Part shown: piece after piece, positions 1 through 16,877 of the stretch
Layout: every line of letters starts with the position of its first letter
How positions within the stretch are numbered: the first letter of the stretch is position 1
Translations under genes and position numbers: made by a program
Assembly: GCA_022599775.1 (NCBI GenBank)
Contig: JAHZLQ010000005.1
Location: forward strand, 1 to 52,061
Source of the DNA: Gammaproteobacteria bacterium
Lineage (GTDB): Bacteria > Pseudomonadota > Gammaproteobacteria > Nevskiales > Nevskiaceae
Length of the DNA stretch: 52,061 nt
Reading direction: 5' to 3'
The notes under the pieces: generated by a model
The model's input: only the letters and a program-made list of their open reading frames with translations
What the model was told of the DNA's origin: nothing
Databases searched by the model: none

Positions 1-595
1 CGCAGAGCAACCACGTGGAGGATGCAGGGCTCAGGGTGGACCGAGTGGCTTCAATGAGGCTGCGGCTTTCGCCGCAGAGCAACCTCTTGACCTTGGCTGC
101 CGAACAGTCGAACCCCGCCAGCTTCAATGAGGCTGCGGCTTTCGCCGCAGAGCAACGATGATGGTTGACCCGATCAAGGCGCCTCATGTTGTGCTTCAAT
201 GAGGCTGCGGCTTTCGCCGCAGAGCAACACCCAAGCGCCAAGATCGCCAAGCTGCGGAGCCTGCTGGCTTCAATGAGGCTGCGGCTTTCGCCGCAGAGCA
301 ACGTGGTCTGGCGAGTGCGAGCGCCTTAGCGGATCTCGACGCTTCAATGAGGCTGCGGCTTTCGCCGCAGAGCAACCGAACTTGCGTTGTTCCGGCCACG
401 GCCCCGGCGTCTCGGCTTCAATGAGGCTGCGGCTTTCGCCGCAGAGCAACACCGTCTCGCCCTCGGCGCAAACCTCGTTGATCGACTGCTTCAATGAGGC
501 TGCGGCTTTCGCCGCAGAGCAACGATGCGCCGATCCGGATGCTCCATCCAGGCGCGATGGCTTCAATGAGGCTGCGGCTTTCGCCGCAGAGCAAC
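1..595 (-). CRISPR. CRISPR array, subtype I-G, 8 full repeats plus a partial one
   Basis: Eight identical 36-bp repeats start at 48, 121, 193, 267, 341, 415, 488 and 560. The last 11 bp of a further repeat fill 1-11, so the array continues past the left edge. Spacers are 36-38 bp. Each repeat contains a 7-bp stem (CTGCGGC/GCCGCAG) with a TTTC loop. Read on the minus strand the repeat ends in ATTGAAGC, the usual type I 5' handle. That sets transcription right to left, away from the leader at 596-805 and from the cas operon. The repeat at 560-595 is leader-proximal. I see no degenerate repeat, so the trailer end is not in view. Confidence 0.98.
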
Positions 596-805
596 AGCCC
601 CTCTGCAATTCGTTTGGCCGCAAGGCCTGCAATCAGGGATTGCGAGCGCTTTGGCGTCACGTTCCGGTTCAGCACCGGACAAGAGAGACGGTTGTGTTGT
701 ATACACAGGTAATCGTCGGATTGTTAAGGAAATAAGTGGCTGCGAGCGCTGCCGGGGTTTTTGTCGGCATTGGAGCGCTCGCGTCACTTCGGCAAAAAAA
801 TCGTG
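596..805 (-). promoter_or_regulatory. CRISPR leader between array and cas2
   Basis: This 210-bp non-coding stretch lies between the first repeat and the cas2 stop and is the expected leader. It holds two direct copies of GCGAGCGCT exactly 100 bp apart (642-650 and 742-750). An inverted copy, AGCGCTCGC, sits at 774-782, so 742-782 can form a 9-bp stem. Such motifs may serve adaptation or termination, but that is inference. Confidence 0.75.
698..727 (-). promoter_or_regulatory. candidate pre-crRNA promoter
   Basis: On the minus strand TTAACA (722-727) and TATACA (698-703) are 18 bp apart and resemble -35 and -10 hexamers. A start near 691 would give about 95 nt of leader RNA before the first repeat. 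This is a pattern match only. Confidence 0.4.
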
Positions 806-1096
806 TCACACAATCGTGGGCTCGCGGGCCACCGTTTTGAACGCCATCCCCAAACTGATGACTCTGGGCTTGACGGCGTCGGCCGGGCCCAAATCCAGCA
901 TCACCACATGATCCTGACCGTCCACGATGATTCCGTCCAGCAGCTGGATCAGTTCGGCCTGTCGGCGTGCGGAAAGTCGGCATTGGAAGACCGACAGTTG
1001 CAGCCATTCGCCATAGCCTTTCATCAGCTTGAAGATGCGCCGCCCGCGTTTGTCGTCTCGTATGTCGTAGGTGACGATGTACAGATGTTCTTGCAT
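806..1096 (-). CDS. cas2: CRISPR-associated endonuclease Cas2
   Basis: This 96-aa protein is the small adaptation nuclease or scaffold that binds Cas1 dimers when new spacers are integrated. The N-terminal strand [12 protein letters not shown] carries the conserved Asp (D11) of Cas2 ferredoxin-like folds, and the length is typical. It is the last gene of the cas operon. It starts 7 nt after the cas4-cas1 stop and ends beside the leader, the usual position for Cas2 in subtype I-G. The call is secure from sequence and context. Confidence 0.96.
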   Translation of the reverse strand: MQEHLYIVTYDIRDDKRGRRIFKLMKGYGEWLQLSVFQCRLSARRQAELIQLLDGIIVDGQDHVVMLDLGPADAVKPRVISLGMAFKTVAREPTIV

Positions 1097-1103
1097 GCGC
1101 GCT

Positions 1104-2819
1104 TCACCGTGTCGTGAAGTTGGGGTTCTCGGTCATTTCACCTTGCAGGAACCGCCCGAGCAGGCGGCATTGCAACTCCAGCAAGCGACGGTAGCTCACG
1201 CGGTAGCCGAACAGCGGATGCGTCACTTCGTGCGACAAACGCCGTTCGAACGCGGCGATGAATCGCTTGCGCCCTTCGTCGCTCAAGTTGGTGCGGCCGG
1301 CGCCGCCGACGAAATCGGTGGGGCGGACTTCACCATTGTTGATCACCTGCAGGACGGTGGAATCGGCGATCAATGGGCGGAACGGTTCCATCAGGTCCAG
1401 TGCCAATGCCGGTCGGCCGTAGCGCGGTTGGTGGTAGAAGCCGCGGTAGGCGTCGAATCCGACTGTGGCCAAAGTATTCGTCAGCGTGCGGCTGAGCATG
1501 GCGTAGGCGAAGGACAGCAAGGCGTTCACCGGGTCTGCCGGTGGGCGGCGGTTGCGGTGGTGAAAGTCGAAGGCGAAGTTTGCCTCGTTTTCGCGCTTGA
1601 TCATTTGAGCGAAGGCGCCGAAGTAGATGGATGCTCCGTTGCCCTCGATCCCCAGTAGCGATTCGAGGCTGCGAGCGCGCACGCAGGCTTTGATGGCGTG
1701 TTCGAGTTGGCTGAGAAAGGGGTCTACCGGGTTGGTTCCGCGCCAGTTGCGGCGCAGCATCACGCGGCTGTTGACCAGTTTGGCGCGTACCCAGCCTTTG
1801 GCCAGAGTGAGGCAGGTGTTTTCATCGTCCGCGCCTCGATGTTGCGCGATGCGCAGTTCGACATTCTTGTGGCCTATGCCAGCGGTATAGCCCAGGAACC
1901 AGCCGCCGTAGCTGTGCCAGGACACCGGAATCTGGCGCCGCATCAATTCATGCAGCGTGGGTGTGGTGACGTAGACGTTGCCGTGCAGAATCAGGTGGGA
2001 CATTTCCGCAAGGCGAGGGCGGGCAACGGCTTTGTCTTCCACGCTGATTTCGAGGTTGTCGCCGCTCTTGGCGACCTTGGCCTTGTTCGCCTGCACATAG
2101 ACCGGCATCGATTCGGAGAGACCCACGGCGATCGACCTTGGCGGCGTGTCGCCACGCCGAAGATAGTTGACCTCGTCCGGCAGGCAGATGCTCACCAGCG
2201 AACATCTCGGGCATTTTGGAGAATCTTCCAATGGCGGCGGAATGCGCCCGCCCAAGGCAATACCGCGCAGGCCATGCAGCGCCGACAAGGCCAGCTGCTG
2301 CAATTCCTCGTCGAACGGCACCGGCACGCGTTCGCGGGATTCCACGAAATACAAAACGCCTTCGGTGCATTCGTAACCCTGGTCCTGAAGCAGCAGGCCC
2401 TGCAGGCACAGTTGCACGCGCTCCGGGTCGTAAGCCGCCTTCGCCACATGCGGGCGCTTGCCGCGCTTGTAGTCCACCGGAACCACCCGGCCTTCGTCGG
2501 CTTCGATCAGATCCAGCTTTGCGATCAGGCCGTATCGATTGCTGGACAAGGTGACAGAGCGTGCATGAATGCGACTGTCCTCGGTCACCGCTTCTGCGGG
2601 CGGCAACGTGTCCTTGCCCGCATCCACACGCCTGTGCTGGCGACGGCCGTCGACCGTATCCGCCGAGTCGGCCCACTCGCCCTGTACCCATTCGAGATAC
2701 GCCAGTCGAGGGCAGTACACGTATTCGTTGACCATGCGCGCCGGCAACAGCGGCTGATCGCCCGTGAGTTCCGGAAACGGCAGCGCCAGTTCCTGCTGGA
2801 CCGGTCCGTCAGTCAGCAT
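1104..2819 (-). CDS. cas4-cas1: Cas4-Cas1 fusion, spacer acquisition
   Basis: This 571-aa fusion carries out spacer capture. The Cas4 part (about 25-225) has a RecB-like nuclease motif VPVDYKRG (D116, K118) and four Fe-S cysteines: C36, then C203, C206 and C212 in [10 protein letters not shown]. The Cas1 part (about 235-571) shows the metal-binding residues E392 (EGNGA), H463 (FYHQPRYG) and D475/E478 (LDLMEPF). Fusion of Cas4 to Cas1 is a hallmark of subtype I-G. In Geobacter such a fusion selects spacers next to TTN PAMs (established knowledge). All catalytic residues are present, so adaptation is probably functional. The first ATG is used; the gene lies 81 nt after csb2. Confidence 0.96.
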   Translation of the reverse strand: MLTDGPVQQELALPFPELTGDQPLLPARMVNEYVYCPRLAYLEWVQGEWADSADTVDGRRQHRRVDAGKDTLPPAEAVTEDSRIHARSVTLSSNRYGLIAKLDLIEADEGRVVPVDYKRGKRPHVAKAAYDPERVQLCLQGLLLQDQGYECTEGVLYFVESRERVPVPFDEELQQLALSALHGLRGIALGGRIPPPLEDSPKCPRCSLVSICLPDEVNYLRRGDTPPRSIAVGLSESMPVYVQANKAKVAKSGDNLEISVEDKAVARPRLAEMSHLILHGNVYVTTPTLHELMRRQIPVSWHSYGGWFLGYTAGIGHKNVELRIAQHRGADDENTCLTLAKGWVRAKLVNSRVMLRRNWRGTNPVDPFLSQLEHAIKACVRARSLESLLGIEGNGASIYFGAFAQMIKRENEANFAFDFHHRNRRPPADPVNALLSFAYAMLSRTLTNTLATVGFDAYRGFYHQPRYGRPALALDLMEPFRPLIADSTVLQVINNGEVRPTDFVGGAGRTNLSDEGRKRFIAAFERRLSHEVTHPLFGYRVSYRRLLELQCRLLGRFLQGEMTENPNFTTR

Positions 2820-2900
2820 GGTGCACTTGAATAGGCACTGCTGAAGGCTTGGCGGTGGAACCGGTAAGCGTCTGAGCGGCGGCGTAGCTTTGGCTGTTCA

Positions 2901-5485
<2,585 letters not shown>

Positions 5486-5499
5486 GATTGCGATTCCTT

Positions 5500-11483
<5,984 letters not shown>

Positions 11484-11501
11484 GCGGCGGTCTCCAAGAG
11501 A

Positions 11502-11588
11502 GGTGGAGTTGTCGCCAGAAGGTGGATCCGGTCTTTCAACCGCTCCAAAACAAGCAATTACTTCAATGGTGCCGGCGACATCTCCACC
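11502..11588 (-). repeat. long inverted repeat in the antitoxin-PIN gap
   Basis: GGTGGAGATGTCGCC (minus strand, 11588-11574) and GGCGACAACTCCACC (11516-11502) pair at 14 of 15 positions across a 57-nt loop. The transcript of this gap would therefore fold. The stem ends 18 nt before the PIN start codon. There is no T-run after it, so it does not look like an intrinsic terminator. Confidence 0.7.
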
Positions 11589-11601
11589 AAAACAAGCAAT
11601 T
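11545..11601 (-). ncRNA. candidate crRNA-like element (CreA/CreR-like)
   Basis: On the minus strand CATTGAAG (11568-11561) equals the 3' end of the CRISPR repeat apart from its final C, which is T here. The next 15 nt, AATTGCTTGTTTTGG (11559-11545), recur exactly at 11601-11587. That upstream copy is preceded by TTC, fitting the TTN PAM known for a Cas4-Cas1 fusion system. The block from 11601 to 11560 also starts with TTGCT, as the true repeat does near its 5' end. This is the layout of RNAs that guide Cascade by a short seed match to repress a nearby promoter. Function and transcription are inferred; a simple tandem duplication is the alternative. Confidence 0.4.
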
Positions 11602-11608
11602 GAACTTC

Positions 11609-11842
11609 CTACTCGTGTTTCTTCACCAGATGCTCGTAGTACAGCTCTTCGCTGGAAGTCGAGTCGCTGAGTACGCCCAGGAGGCGCTGAACTCTGGGTG
11701 TGATGTCGTTCGAATCCGGCTCTCCCAACGCGGAGAGATAACCCGCCACCAAGGCGGAAACCGAAGTGCCTCGCGCGTGGGCTTGCTCTTTGGCCCGGCG
11801 AATCAAATGCTCGTCGATGCGTAGCGTAAGTTTTGATTGCAT
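11609..11842 (-). CDS. ribbon-helix-helix antitoxin-like protein
   Basis: This 77-aa protein begins MQSKLTLRIDEHLIRRAKEQAH, a ribbon-helix-helix DNA-binding start (strand, then two helices). It continues with GTSVSALVAGYLSAL and an acidic, Glu/Tyr-rich tail (EELYYEHLVKKHE) of the kind that wraps the toxin. Such antitoxins neutralise a PIN toxin and repress their own promoter. The ATG at 11842 is chosen because the upstream in-frame extension overlaps the promoter-like palindrome and lacks family character. It is the first gene of the unit that runs into the PIN gene and cas3. Confidence 0.85.
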   Translation of the reverse strand: MQSKLTLRIDEHLIRRAKEQAHARGTSVSALVAGYLSALGEPDSNDITPRVQRLLGVLSDSTSSEELYYEHLVKKHE

Positions 11843-11860
11843 GACTGATCTCGTGCGGGT

Positions 11861-11892
11861 TGACGTACAAATAGCCGTTAAAGTATACGTCA
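11861..11892 (-). promoter_or_regulatory. palindromic operator and -10 of the antitoxin/cas unit
   Basis: TGACGTA (11861-11867) and TACGTCA (11886-11892) form an inverted repeat around an 18-bp centre. On the minus strand TATACT at 11887-11882 is a good -10 hexamer, which puts a start about 33 nt before the antitoxin ATG. An operator over the -10 suits autorepression by an RHH protein. No convincing -35 is visible. Confidence 0.5.
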
Positions 11893-11982
11893 CTCGGAAG
11901 GGGGCGAAATTCCGGGTAGTGACGAGATCCTGGTTGCTCGATCAAACTGCCCGAAGTTCGTCGCTGCACAACGCCACAACCC

Positions 11983-12264
11983 ATGAACGGAAAAAATTCT
12001 TCGAAAGATTCAGCCACTGATTGGACGCGGCTGCGGCAGATGTCCGATGCCGAGATTGACTTGTCCGACATCCCGGAAGTCGATGCCGATCTATTCGAAC
12101 GGGCGAGCCTGAAATACGCCGGGTGCGCTGTTTCCCCGGAGGAGCTTGTCGTTCTGCGTGCCGCACCGGATTTGGCAGACTGGCTGCGGTCGGCGAGTGA
12201 AGGCGAGCGCGGTGAGGCACTGGATGCTTTGCGCCAAGTCATGGAGCGGCATAAGGCGGCCTGA
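11983..12264 (+). CDS. orphan BrnA-like antitoxin
   Basis: This 93-aa protein contains DWTRLRQMSDAEIDLSDIPE and VDADLFERA, the N-terminal signature of BrnA antitoxins. It ends with a VLR..PDL.DWL...LRQVMERHK segment that aligns by eye with the BrnA ribbon-helix-helix tail. BrnA normally follows a brnT toxin gene on the same strand; none precedes it here, only the divergent RHH/PIN promoter region. It may be a leftover antitoxin, or it may neutralise a toxin encoded elsewhere. It marks the right edge of the defence island. Confidence 0.6.
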   Translation: MNGKNSSKDSATDWTRLRQMSDAEIDLSDIPEVDADLFERASLKYAGCAVSPEELVVLRAAPDLADWLRSASEGERGEALDALRQVMERHKAA

Positions 12265-12438
12265 GTTGGCCGTCTTGATGTTCGGCCCGTTGCTTTTGCA
12301 TGCGGCTCATCGCGCCGAAAGGCAAAGCTGTTCAAGCGGGTCATCATGATTCGAGGGGCCGTTTCATGCCGAGGGTCGGTTCGATGCTAATCGACCACGT
12401 TTTCGATTCCTGACCCTGCAAATCCTGGCCGGAAAACT

Positions 12439-13503
12439 TCATTTCACACCGGTAGTTGCACGCACTTTTTGGAGTGCGGCGACCTGCGGTGTCGCTTCGG
12501 GCGCTGGGTAGTGGGAAAGCGCGGCACGCAGACGATCCGCCACGGCATCACGCAAGGAGGGCGGTTCCAGCACTTCCACATCCGGGCCGTAGCGCAGGAT
12601 GTCCATCAGCAGTTCCTCCGCGCGGTGGTAGGGAAAGCTGCGGGTCAGCGAGCCGTCTTCATGGCGCTCGTCCTGCTGCTGGGGATGCCAGGTTTCGGCG
12701 GCGACCCAGCGGGTGATGTGTGGCGAGAATTGGAGCGTGGCGACCGCGGTCGGCTGGCCGGAGAAGATGCCGTAGCTGGTGGCCAGCACGGTATCGAGCG
12801 CGCTGGCTTCGACTTCCTGGGCCGGTGGCTCCAGAACTTCGGCGCTGACGATGCGATCTACCGAAAAGGTACGCAGGTCATTACGTTCGTGGCACCAGGC
12901 GTCGAGATACCAGTTGTCCCGATACAGCGCGAGCCGTTGCGGAGAGATCGTGCGGGGTCGCGGCATGCGGTCGTCGCTGCGGGCGTGATAGTCGATGAGC
13001 AGGCGGCGTCGGCGAACCAGCGCGTCCGCCACGGTCGAGAATCGGTCTCCGGCAGGGCGGGCGGCCATACGGAGCAGCCGCAGACGGGAGTCCCATTGCG
13101 GGGTTTCGGCGCCGGTTTTGTGCAGCAGTGTTTCGATCTTGCCGCGCAGCGGCCGCAGCGCTTCGGACAGCAGCCCGATGGGCTGTTGTTCCAGAACCTG
13201 ATCGAGAATCAGCAGGGCGGCGAGTTCTTCGGCGCTGAACCAGAGGCCGGGCAGCTGGTAGACGCCTTCCGATTCATAGCGGTAGGTGCCCCGTTCCGGG
13301 TCCATGATCAGCGGCGCTTGCAGCACGTCGCGCAGGAAGCTGATCGCCCGTTTCAAACGCGTGGGGCCGCAGCCGATTTCCTCGCGCAAGGTTTGCGCGG
13401 GAACGCCGAAGCGCCGGTTCGCCGCCAGCCTCTTGTGAAGCTCGAATATGGTTTCGATCAGCTGCACGGCGAAAGGCCCCCGACCCGACACCCTCAGATT
13501 CAC
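12439..13503 (-). CDS. WYL-domain transcriptional regulator
   Basis: This 354-aa protein has an N-terminal winged-helix region (about 15-75). A WYL domain follows (about 165-240, with DYHARSDD, PQRLALYRDNWYLDAWC and RTFSVDRI), then a WCX-type C-terminal region. WYL proteins sense nucleotides or nucleic acids and often regulate defence or DNA-damage genes. The start is a GTG at 13503 with GGAAG upstream. It lies beside the CRISPR island but is separated by 174 bp with no clear signal, and it is transcribed on its own. A role in cas regulation is possible but only positional. Confidence 0.88.
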   Translation of the reverse strand: MNLRVSGRGPFAVQLIETIFELHKRLAANRRFGVPAQTLREEIGCGPTRLKRAISFLRDVLQAPLIMDPERGTYRYESEGVYQLPGLWFSAEELAALLILDQVLEQQPIGLLSEALRPLRGKIETLLHKTGAETPQWDSRLRLLRMAARPAGDRFSTVADALVRRRRLLIDYHARSDDRMPRPRTISPQRLALYRDNWYLDAWCHERNDLRTFSVDRIVSAEVLEPPAQEVEASALDTVLATSYGIFSGQPTAVATLQFSPHITRWVAAETWHPQQQDERHEDGSLTRSFPYHRAEELLMDILRYGPDVEVLEPPSLRDAVADRLRAALSHYPAPEATPQVAALQKVRATTGVK

Positions 13504-13626
13504 TCTAGTGTCTTCCGCATGCTTGGCCGTGTCGAGCTTCGCTGGCGCCGTTCATTCGCGCTGATGCGACCGTTCGGGCTGCTGGATGAGCAATATGCGA
13601 TTCAAGCCCGGGATGAACCTCCGCCG

Positions 13627-15108
13627 CTAGACCTCCGGCCCCAGCTCGATGCCGGGCGGGAGTTGCGGCGGCAGTTCGGATTTCGGCGCTTCCATCGAGG
13701 CGACCGGGTAGGCGCAGTAATCGGCGGCATAGAGCGCGGCCGCGCGATGATTGCCGGATTCGCCCACACCCCCGAAGGGCGCGGCGCCGGAGGCGCCGGT
13801 GGTCTGCCGGTTCCAGTTGACGATGCCGGCGCGGATGTTGGCGTAGAAGGTGTTCCACTGTGCCTCATCTTCGGACAGCAAACCGGCTGACAGGCCGTAG
13901 CGTGTGGCGTTGGCCTGTGCGATCGCGTCGTCGAAGTTCTCGTAGCGAATCACTTTCAGCAGCGGGCCGAAATGTTCCTCGTCCGGCAGCTCGTCGATGC
14001 GCGTGACGTCGAGCAGGCCGGGGGTGAGAAAGGCATCGCCGTAAGGCAGGCGCTGCATCGGCACCAGCACTTCGGCGCCGAGGTCCATCAGCGTCTTCTC
14101 GGCGTCCAGCAGCTGCTGCGCAGCGGCAGCGGAAATCAACGGACCCATGAACGGTTGCGGCTCGTCGTTCCAGTGACCGACCATGATCTTGCGGATGGCG
14201 TCGACCAGCACGGTGATGAAGAAATCACCTCCAGAGCCTTGCGGCACGAACAGGCGTCGCGCGCAGGTGCAGCGTTGGCCGCTGGAGAGATAGGCGGACT
14301 GAATCACGTCGTAGACCGCGGGCACGATATCGTTGACCTTGCCGACCAAAAGCGGATTGTTGCCGCCCATTTCCAGCGCCAGGATCTTGCCCGGCGTATC
14401 GGCAAATTGACGGTTGAGGATGGAGCCGGTGCGCGAGCTTCCGGTGAAATACAGGCCATCGAGTTGTGGATGCTGGGCGATGGCCCGCGCGGTTTCGAGT
14501 TCGCCTGGGAGCAAGCTCAGCACGCCTTCGGGGATGCCGGCCTGGTGCCACAGTTTCACGGTTTCGATCGCCACCAGCGGCGTCTGCTCGCTGGGCTTGA
14601 AGATCACGCAGTTGCCGGCCAGCAGGGCCGGCACGATATGGCCGTTCGGCAGATGTCCGGGGAAGTTGTAGGGCCCGAACACGGCGACCACGCCATGCGG
14701 TTTGTGACGGATCGCGCTGAGCACGGCGCCATTCCGGGTTTCGGTGACGCCGGTGCGCTGCCAGTAGGCTTTCACCGAAAGATCGACCTTGCCAATCATC
14801 GCGCCGACTTCGGTGCGCGTCTCCCACAGCGGCTTGCCGGTCTCCTGCGCGATGGTGCTGGCGAGCGCTTCCTTGTGTTCAGCCAGCAGTTCGGCGAAAC
14901 GTCGCACGATGGCTTCGCGTTCCGCGAACGGGCGCGTACCCCAGGCGCCGGCAATGGCGCGGGCGGACTGGAAGGCCACATTCACGTCGTCCGGTGTGGC
15001 GGCATTGCCAGTCCAAAGTGTTGCGCCGCTACTTGGGTCGATACTCGAAAATTCGGCGCCGCCGCCGGGAGCCCAGTGGCCTGCGAGATAGATCGAATCG
15101 TTGTTCAT
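13627..15108 (-). CDS. astD: succinylglutamate-semialdehyde dehydrogenase (AstD-like)
   Basis: This 493-aa NAD-dependent aldehyde dehydrogenase would oxidise N-succinylglutamate 5-semialdehyde in the arginine succinyltransferase pathway. The catalytic Cys lies in [15 protein letters not shown], the general-base Glu in LEMGGNNPL, and the coenzyme Lys in [11 protein letters not shown]. The sequence resembles AstD throughout. The ATG at 15108 gives the family N-terminus ([10 protein letters not shown]). The other ast genes are not adjacent, so the assignment rests on sequence only. It is divergent from gabD across a 202-bp gap that contains a perfect palindrome. Confidence 0.85.
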   Translation of the reverse strand: MNNDSIYLAGHWAPGGGAEFSSIDPSSGATLWTGNAATPDDVNVAFQSARAIAGAWGTRPFAEREAIVRRFAELLAEHKEALASTIAQETGKPLWETRTEVGAMIGKVDLSVKAYWQRTGVTETRNGAVLSAIRHKPHGVVAVFGPYNFPGHLPNGHIVPALLAGNCVIFKPSEQTPLVAIETVKLWHQAGIPEGVLSLLPGELETARAIAQHPQLDGLYFTGSSRTGSILNRQFADTPGKILALEMGGNNPLLVGKVNDIVPAVYDVIQSAYLSSGQRCTCARRLFVPQGSGGDFFITVLVDAIRKIMVGHWNDEPQPFMGPLISAAAAQQLLDAEKTLMDLGAEVLVPMQRLPYGDAFLTPGLLDVTRIDELPDEEHFGPLLKVIRYENFDDAIAQANATRYGLSAGLLSEDEAQWNTFYANIRAGIVNWNRQTTGASGAAPFGGVGESGNHRAAALYAADYCAYPVASMEAPKSELPPQLPPGIELGPEV

Positions 15109-15224
15109 GGGTCTTGGAGGTTGTCTGGGGATTCGGTATGCAGCGGCGAGGCAAAGCCAACAAGCACGCAGCGCCGTGCAGGAATAGATGGAGCTAGGAT
15201 ACCGAAGCACAGCGTGACAGAGGC

Positions 15225-15241
15225 GTGAACGGGCCGTTCAC
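15225..15241. promoter_or_regulatory. 17-bp palindrome between astD and gabD
   Basis: GTGAACGG-G-CCGTTCAC is a perfect inverted repeat around one base. It lies 70 bp before gabD and 117 bp before astD, in the only gap between these divergent genes, so it is a likely operator for one or both. The regulator is not identifiable here. Confidence 0.6.
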
Positions 15242-15310
15242 CGCCCGGAGAGACGTGCGTCGGCGGCCACAGCAAACGACCATCCACGAAAAGCAACCGG
15301 AGGTGCAGCC

Positions 15311-16780
15311 ATGACCGAGAAACAGTCGACAAGCCCCGAACTGAAAAATGCCGCGCTGTTCCGCGAAAAGGCGTATATCGCGGGCCGTTGGATTGGTGCC
15401 GATGGTGGCGAATCACTGGAGGTTCACAATCCGGCGACCGGTGAACTGATCGGCCGCGTTCCGAACATGGGCGAAGCCGAGGCGGTGCGCGCCATCGAAG
15501 CGGCGGAGTCCGCCCAGATCGACTGGCGGGCGCGCACCGGCAAGGAGCGCGCCGCGGTGCTGCGCCGCTTCGCCGATTTGATGATGAGCAATCAGGAAGA
15601 CTTGGCGAAGTTGATGACGATCGAGCAGGGCAAGCCGCTGGCCGAGAGCCGCGGTGAGATCGGCTATGCCGCCTCGTTCATCGAATGGTTTGGCGAGGAA
15701 GCCAAGCGGGCCTACGGCGACGTGATTCCGGCGCATCAGCGTGACAGCCGGATTCTGGTGCTGAAGCAGGCGATCGGCGTGGCGGTGGCGATCACGCCGT
15801 GGAACTTCCCGGCGGCGATGATCACACGCAAGCTGGGCCCGGCACTGGCGGCCGGTTGCGCGATGGTGGCGCGGCCTTCGGATGCGACGCCGTTCTCGGC
15901 GTTGGCGCTGGCCGTGCTGGCCGAGGAAGCCGGTGTGCCTGAAGGCGTGTTCTCGGTCATTACCGGCAAGTCGCGCCCGATCGGCAAGGCCTTCACCGAC
16001 AGTCCGATCGTGCGCAAGCTGTCGTTTACCGGCTCCACCGAAGTCGGCGCGCAGCTGATGAGCCAGAGTGCCGGCACCATCAAGAAGCTGTCACTGGAAT
16101 TGGGCGGCAACGCGCCGTTCCTGGTGTTCGACGACGCCGATATCGACGCCGCCGTGCAGGGGGCAATTGCTTCGAAATACCGTAACGCCGGTCAGACCTG
16201 CGTCTGCACCAATCGCTTCTACGTGCAGGGCGGTGTCTACGACGAGTTCGCCGACAAGCTGGCCGCCGCCGCTTCGGAACTCAAGGTAGGCAATGGTTTG
16301 GATGAAGGCGTGAAGATCGGTCCGCTGATCAATCCGAGCGCGGTCGACAAGGTGGAGCGCCATATCGCGGACTGTGTGGATCGCGGCGCCAGGCTGTTGC
16401 TGGGCGGCCAGCGCGGTGAGGGCACGTTCTTTCCGCCCACGGTGTTGACCGGTGTTGCTGCCGATGCCTTGCCGATGCGCGAGGAAACCTTCGGCCCGGT
16501 CGCGCCGCTGGTGAAGTTCGACACCGAGGAAGAGGGTTTGCGGCTCGCCAACGACACCGAGTTCGGCCTGGCCTCGTACTTCTATGCGCGGGACATGGCG
16601 CGCGTGTGGCGCGTTTCGGAAGGACTCGAAAGCGGCATGGTCGGCGTCAACACCGGCCTGATCTCGACCGAGCTGGCGCCGTTCGGCGGCGTCAAGTCCA
16701 GCGGTCTGGGGCGCGAAGGTTCCAAGTACGGCATCGACGAATACATGGAACTGAAGTACCTGTGCATGGGCGGCATCTGA
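15311..16780 (+). CDS. gabD: NAD(P)-dependent succinate-semialdehyde dehydrogenase-like
   Basis: This 489-aa aldehyde dehydrogenase oxidises succinate semialdehyde or a similar short aldehyde to the acid. It shows the catalytic Cys in RNAGQTCVCTNR, the Glu in LELGGNAPFLVF, the TPWNFPAAMITRKLGPALAAG segment and a GabD-type C-terminus (GGVKSSGLGREGSKYGIDEY). The motif usually read as a Lys followed by Pro (VKPA in GabD) is VARPSDATP here, so an Arg replaces the coenzyme-contacting Lys; this may change cofactor preference. A GGAGGT ribosome site precedes the ATG. The FAD oxidoreductase gene follows after 97 bp. Confidence 0.85.
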   Translation: MTEKQSTSPELKNAALFREKAYIAGRWIGADGGESLEVHNPATGELIGRVPNMGEAEAVRAIEAAESAQIDWRARTGKERAAVLRRFADLMMSNQEDLAKLMTIEQGKPLAESRGEIGYAASFIEWFGEEAKRAYGDVIPAHQRDSRILVLKQAIGVAVAITPWNFPAAMITRKLGPALAAGCAMVARPSDATPFSALALAVLAEEAGVPEGVFSVITGKSRPIGKAFTDSPIVRKLSFTGSTEVGAQLMSQSAGTIKKLSLELGGNAPFLVFDDADIDAAVQGAIASKYRNAGQTCVCTNRFYVQGGVYDEFADKLAAAASELKVGNGLDEGVKIGPLINPSAVDKVERHIADCVDRGARLLLGGQRGEGTFFPPTVLTGVAADALPMREETFGPVAPLVKFDTEEEGLRLANDTEFGLASYFYARDMARVWRVSEGLESGMVGVNTGLISTELAPFGGVKSSGLGREGSKYGIDEYMELKYLCMGGI

Positions 16781-16877
16781 TCCTCGGCAGGTATCCGTCC
16801 AAAACACGGCGCCATCCATTGCGCGGTACCGGTGTTCCGCGCAATGCTCGGCGGCCCTGATTCCCGTGTAGCGAAAC

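Noticed and set aside
196-735. Several short reading frames across the CRISPR array and leader
   Set aside because: They translate the CRISPR repeat in successive frames (LLCGESRSLIEA and similar) and have no family resemblance.
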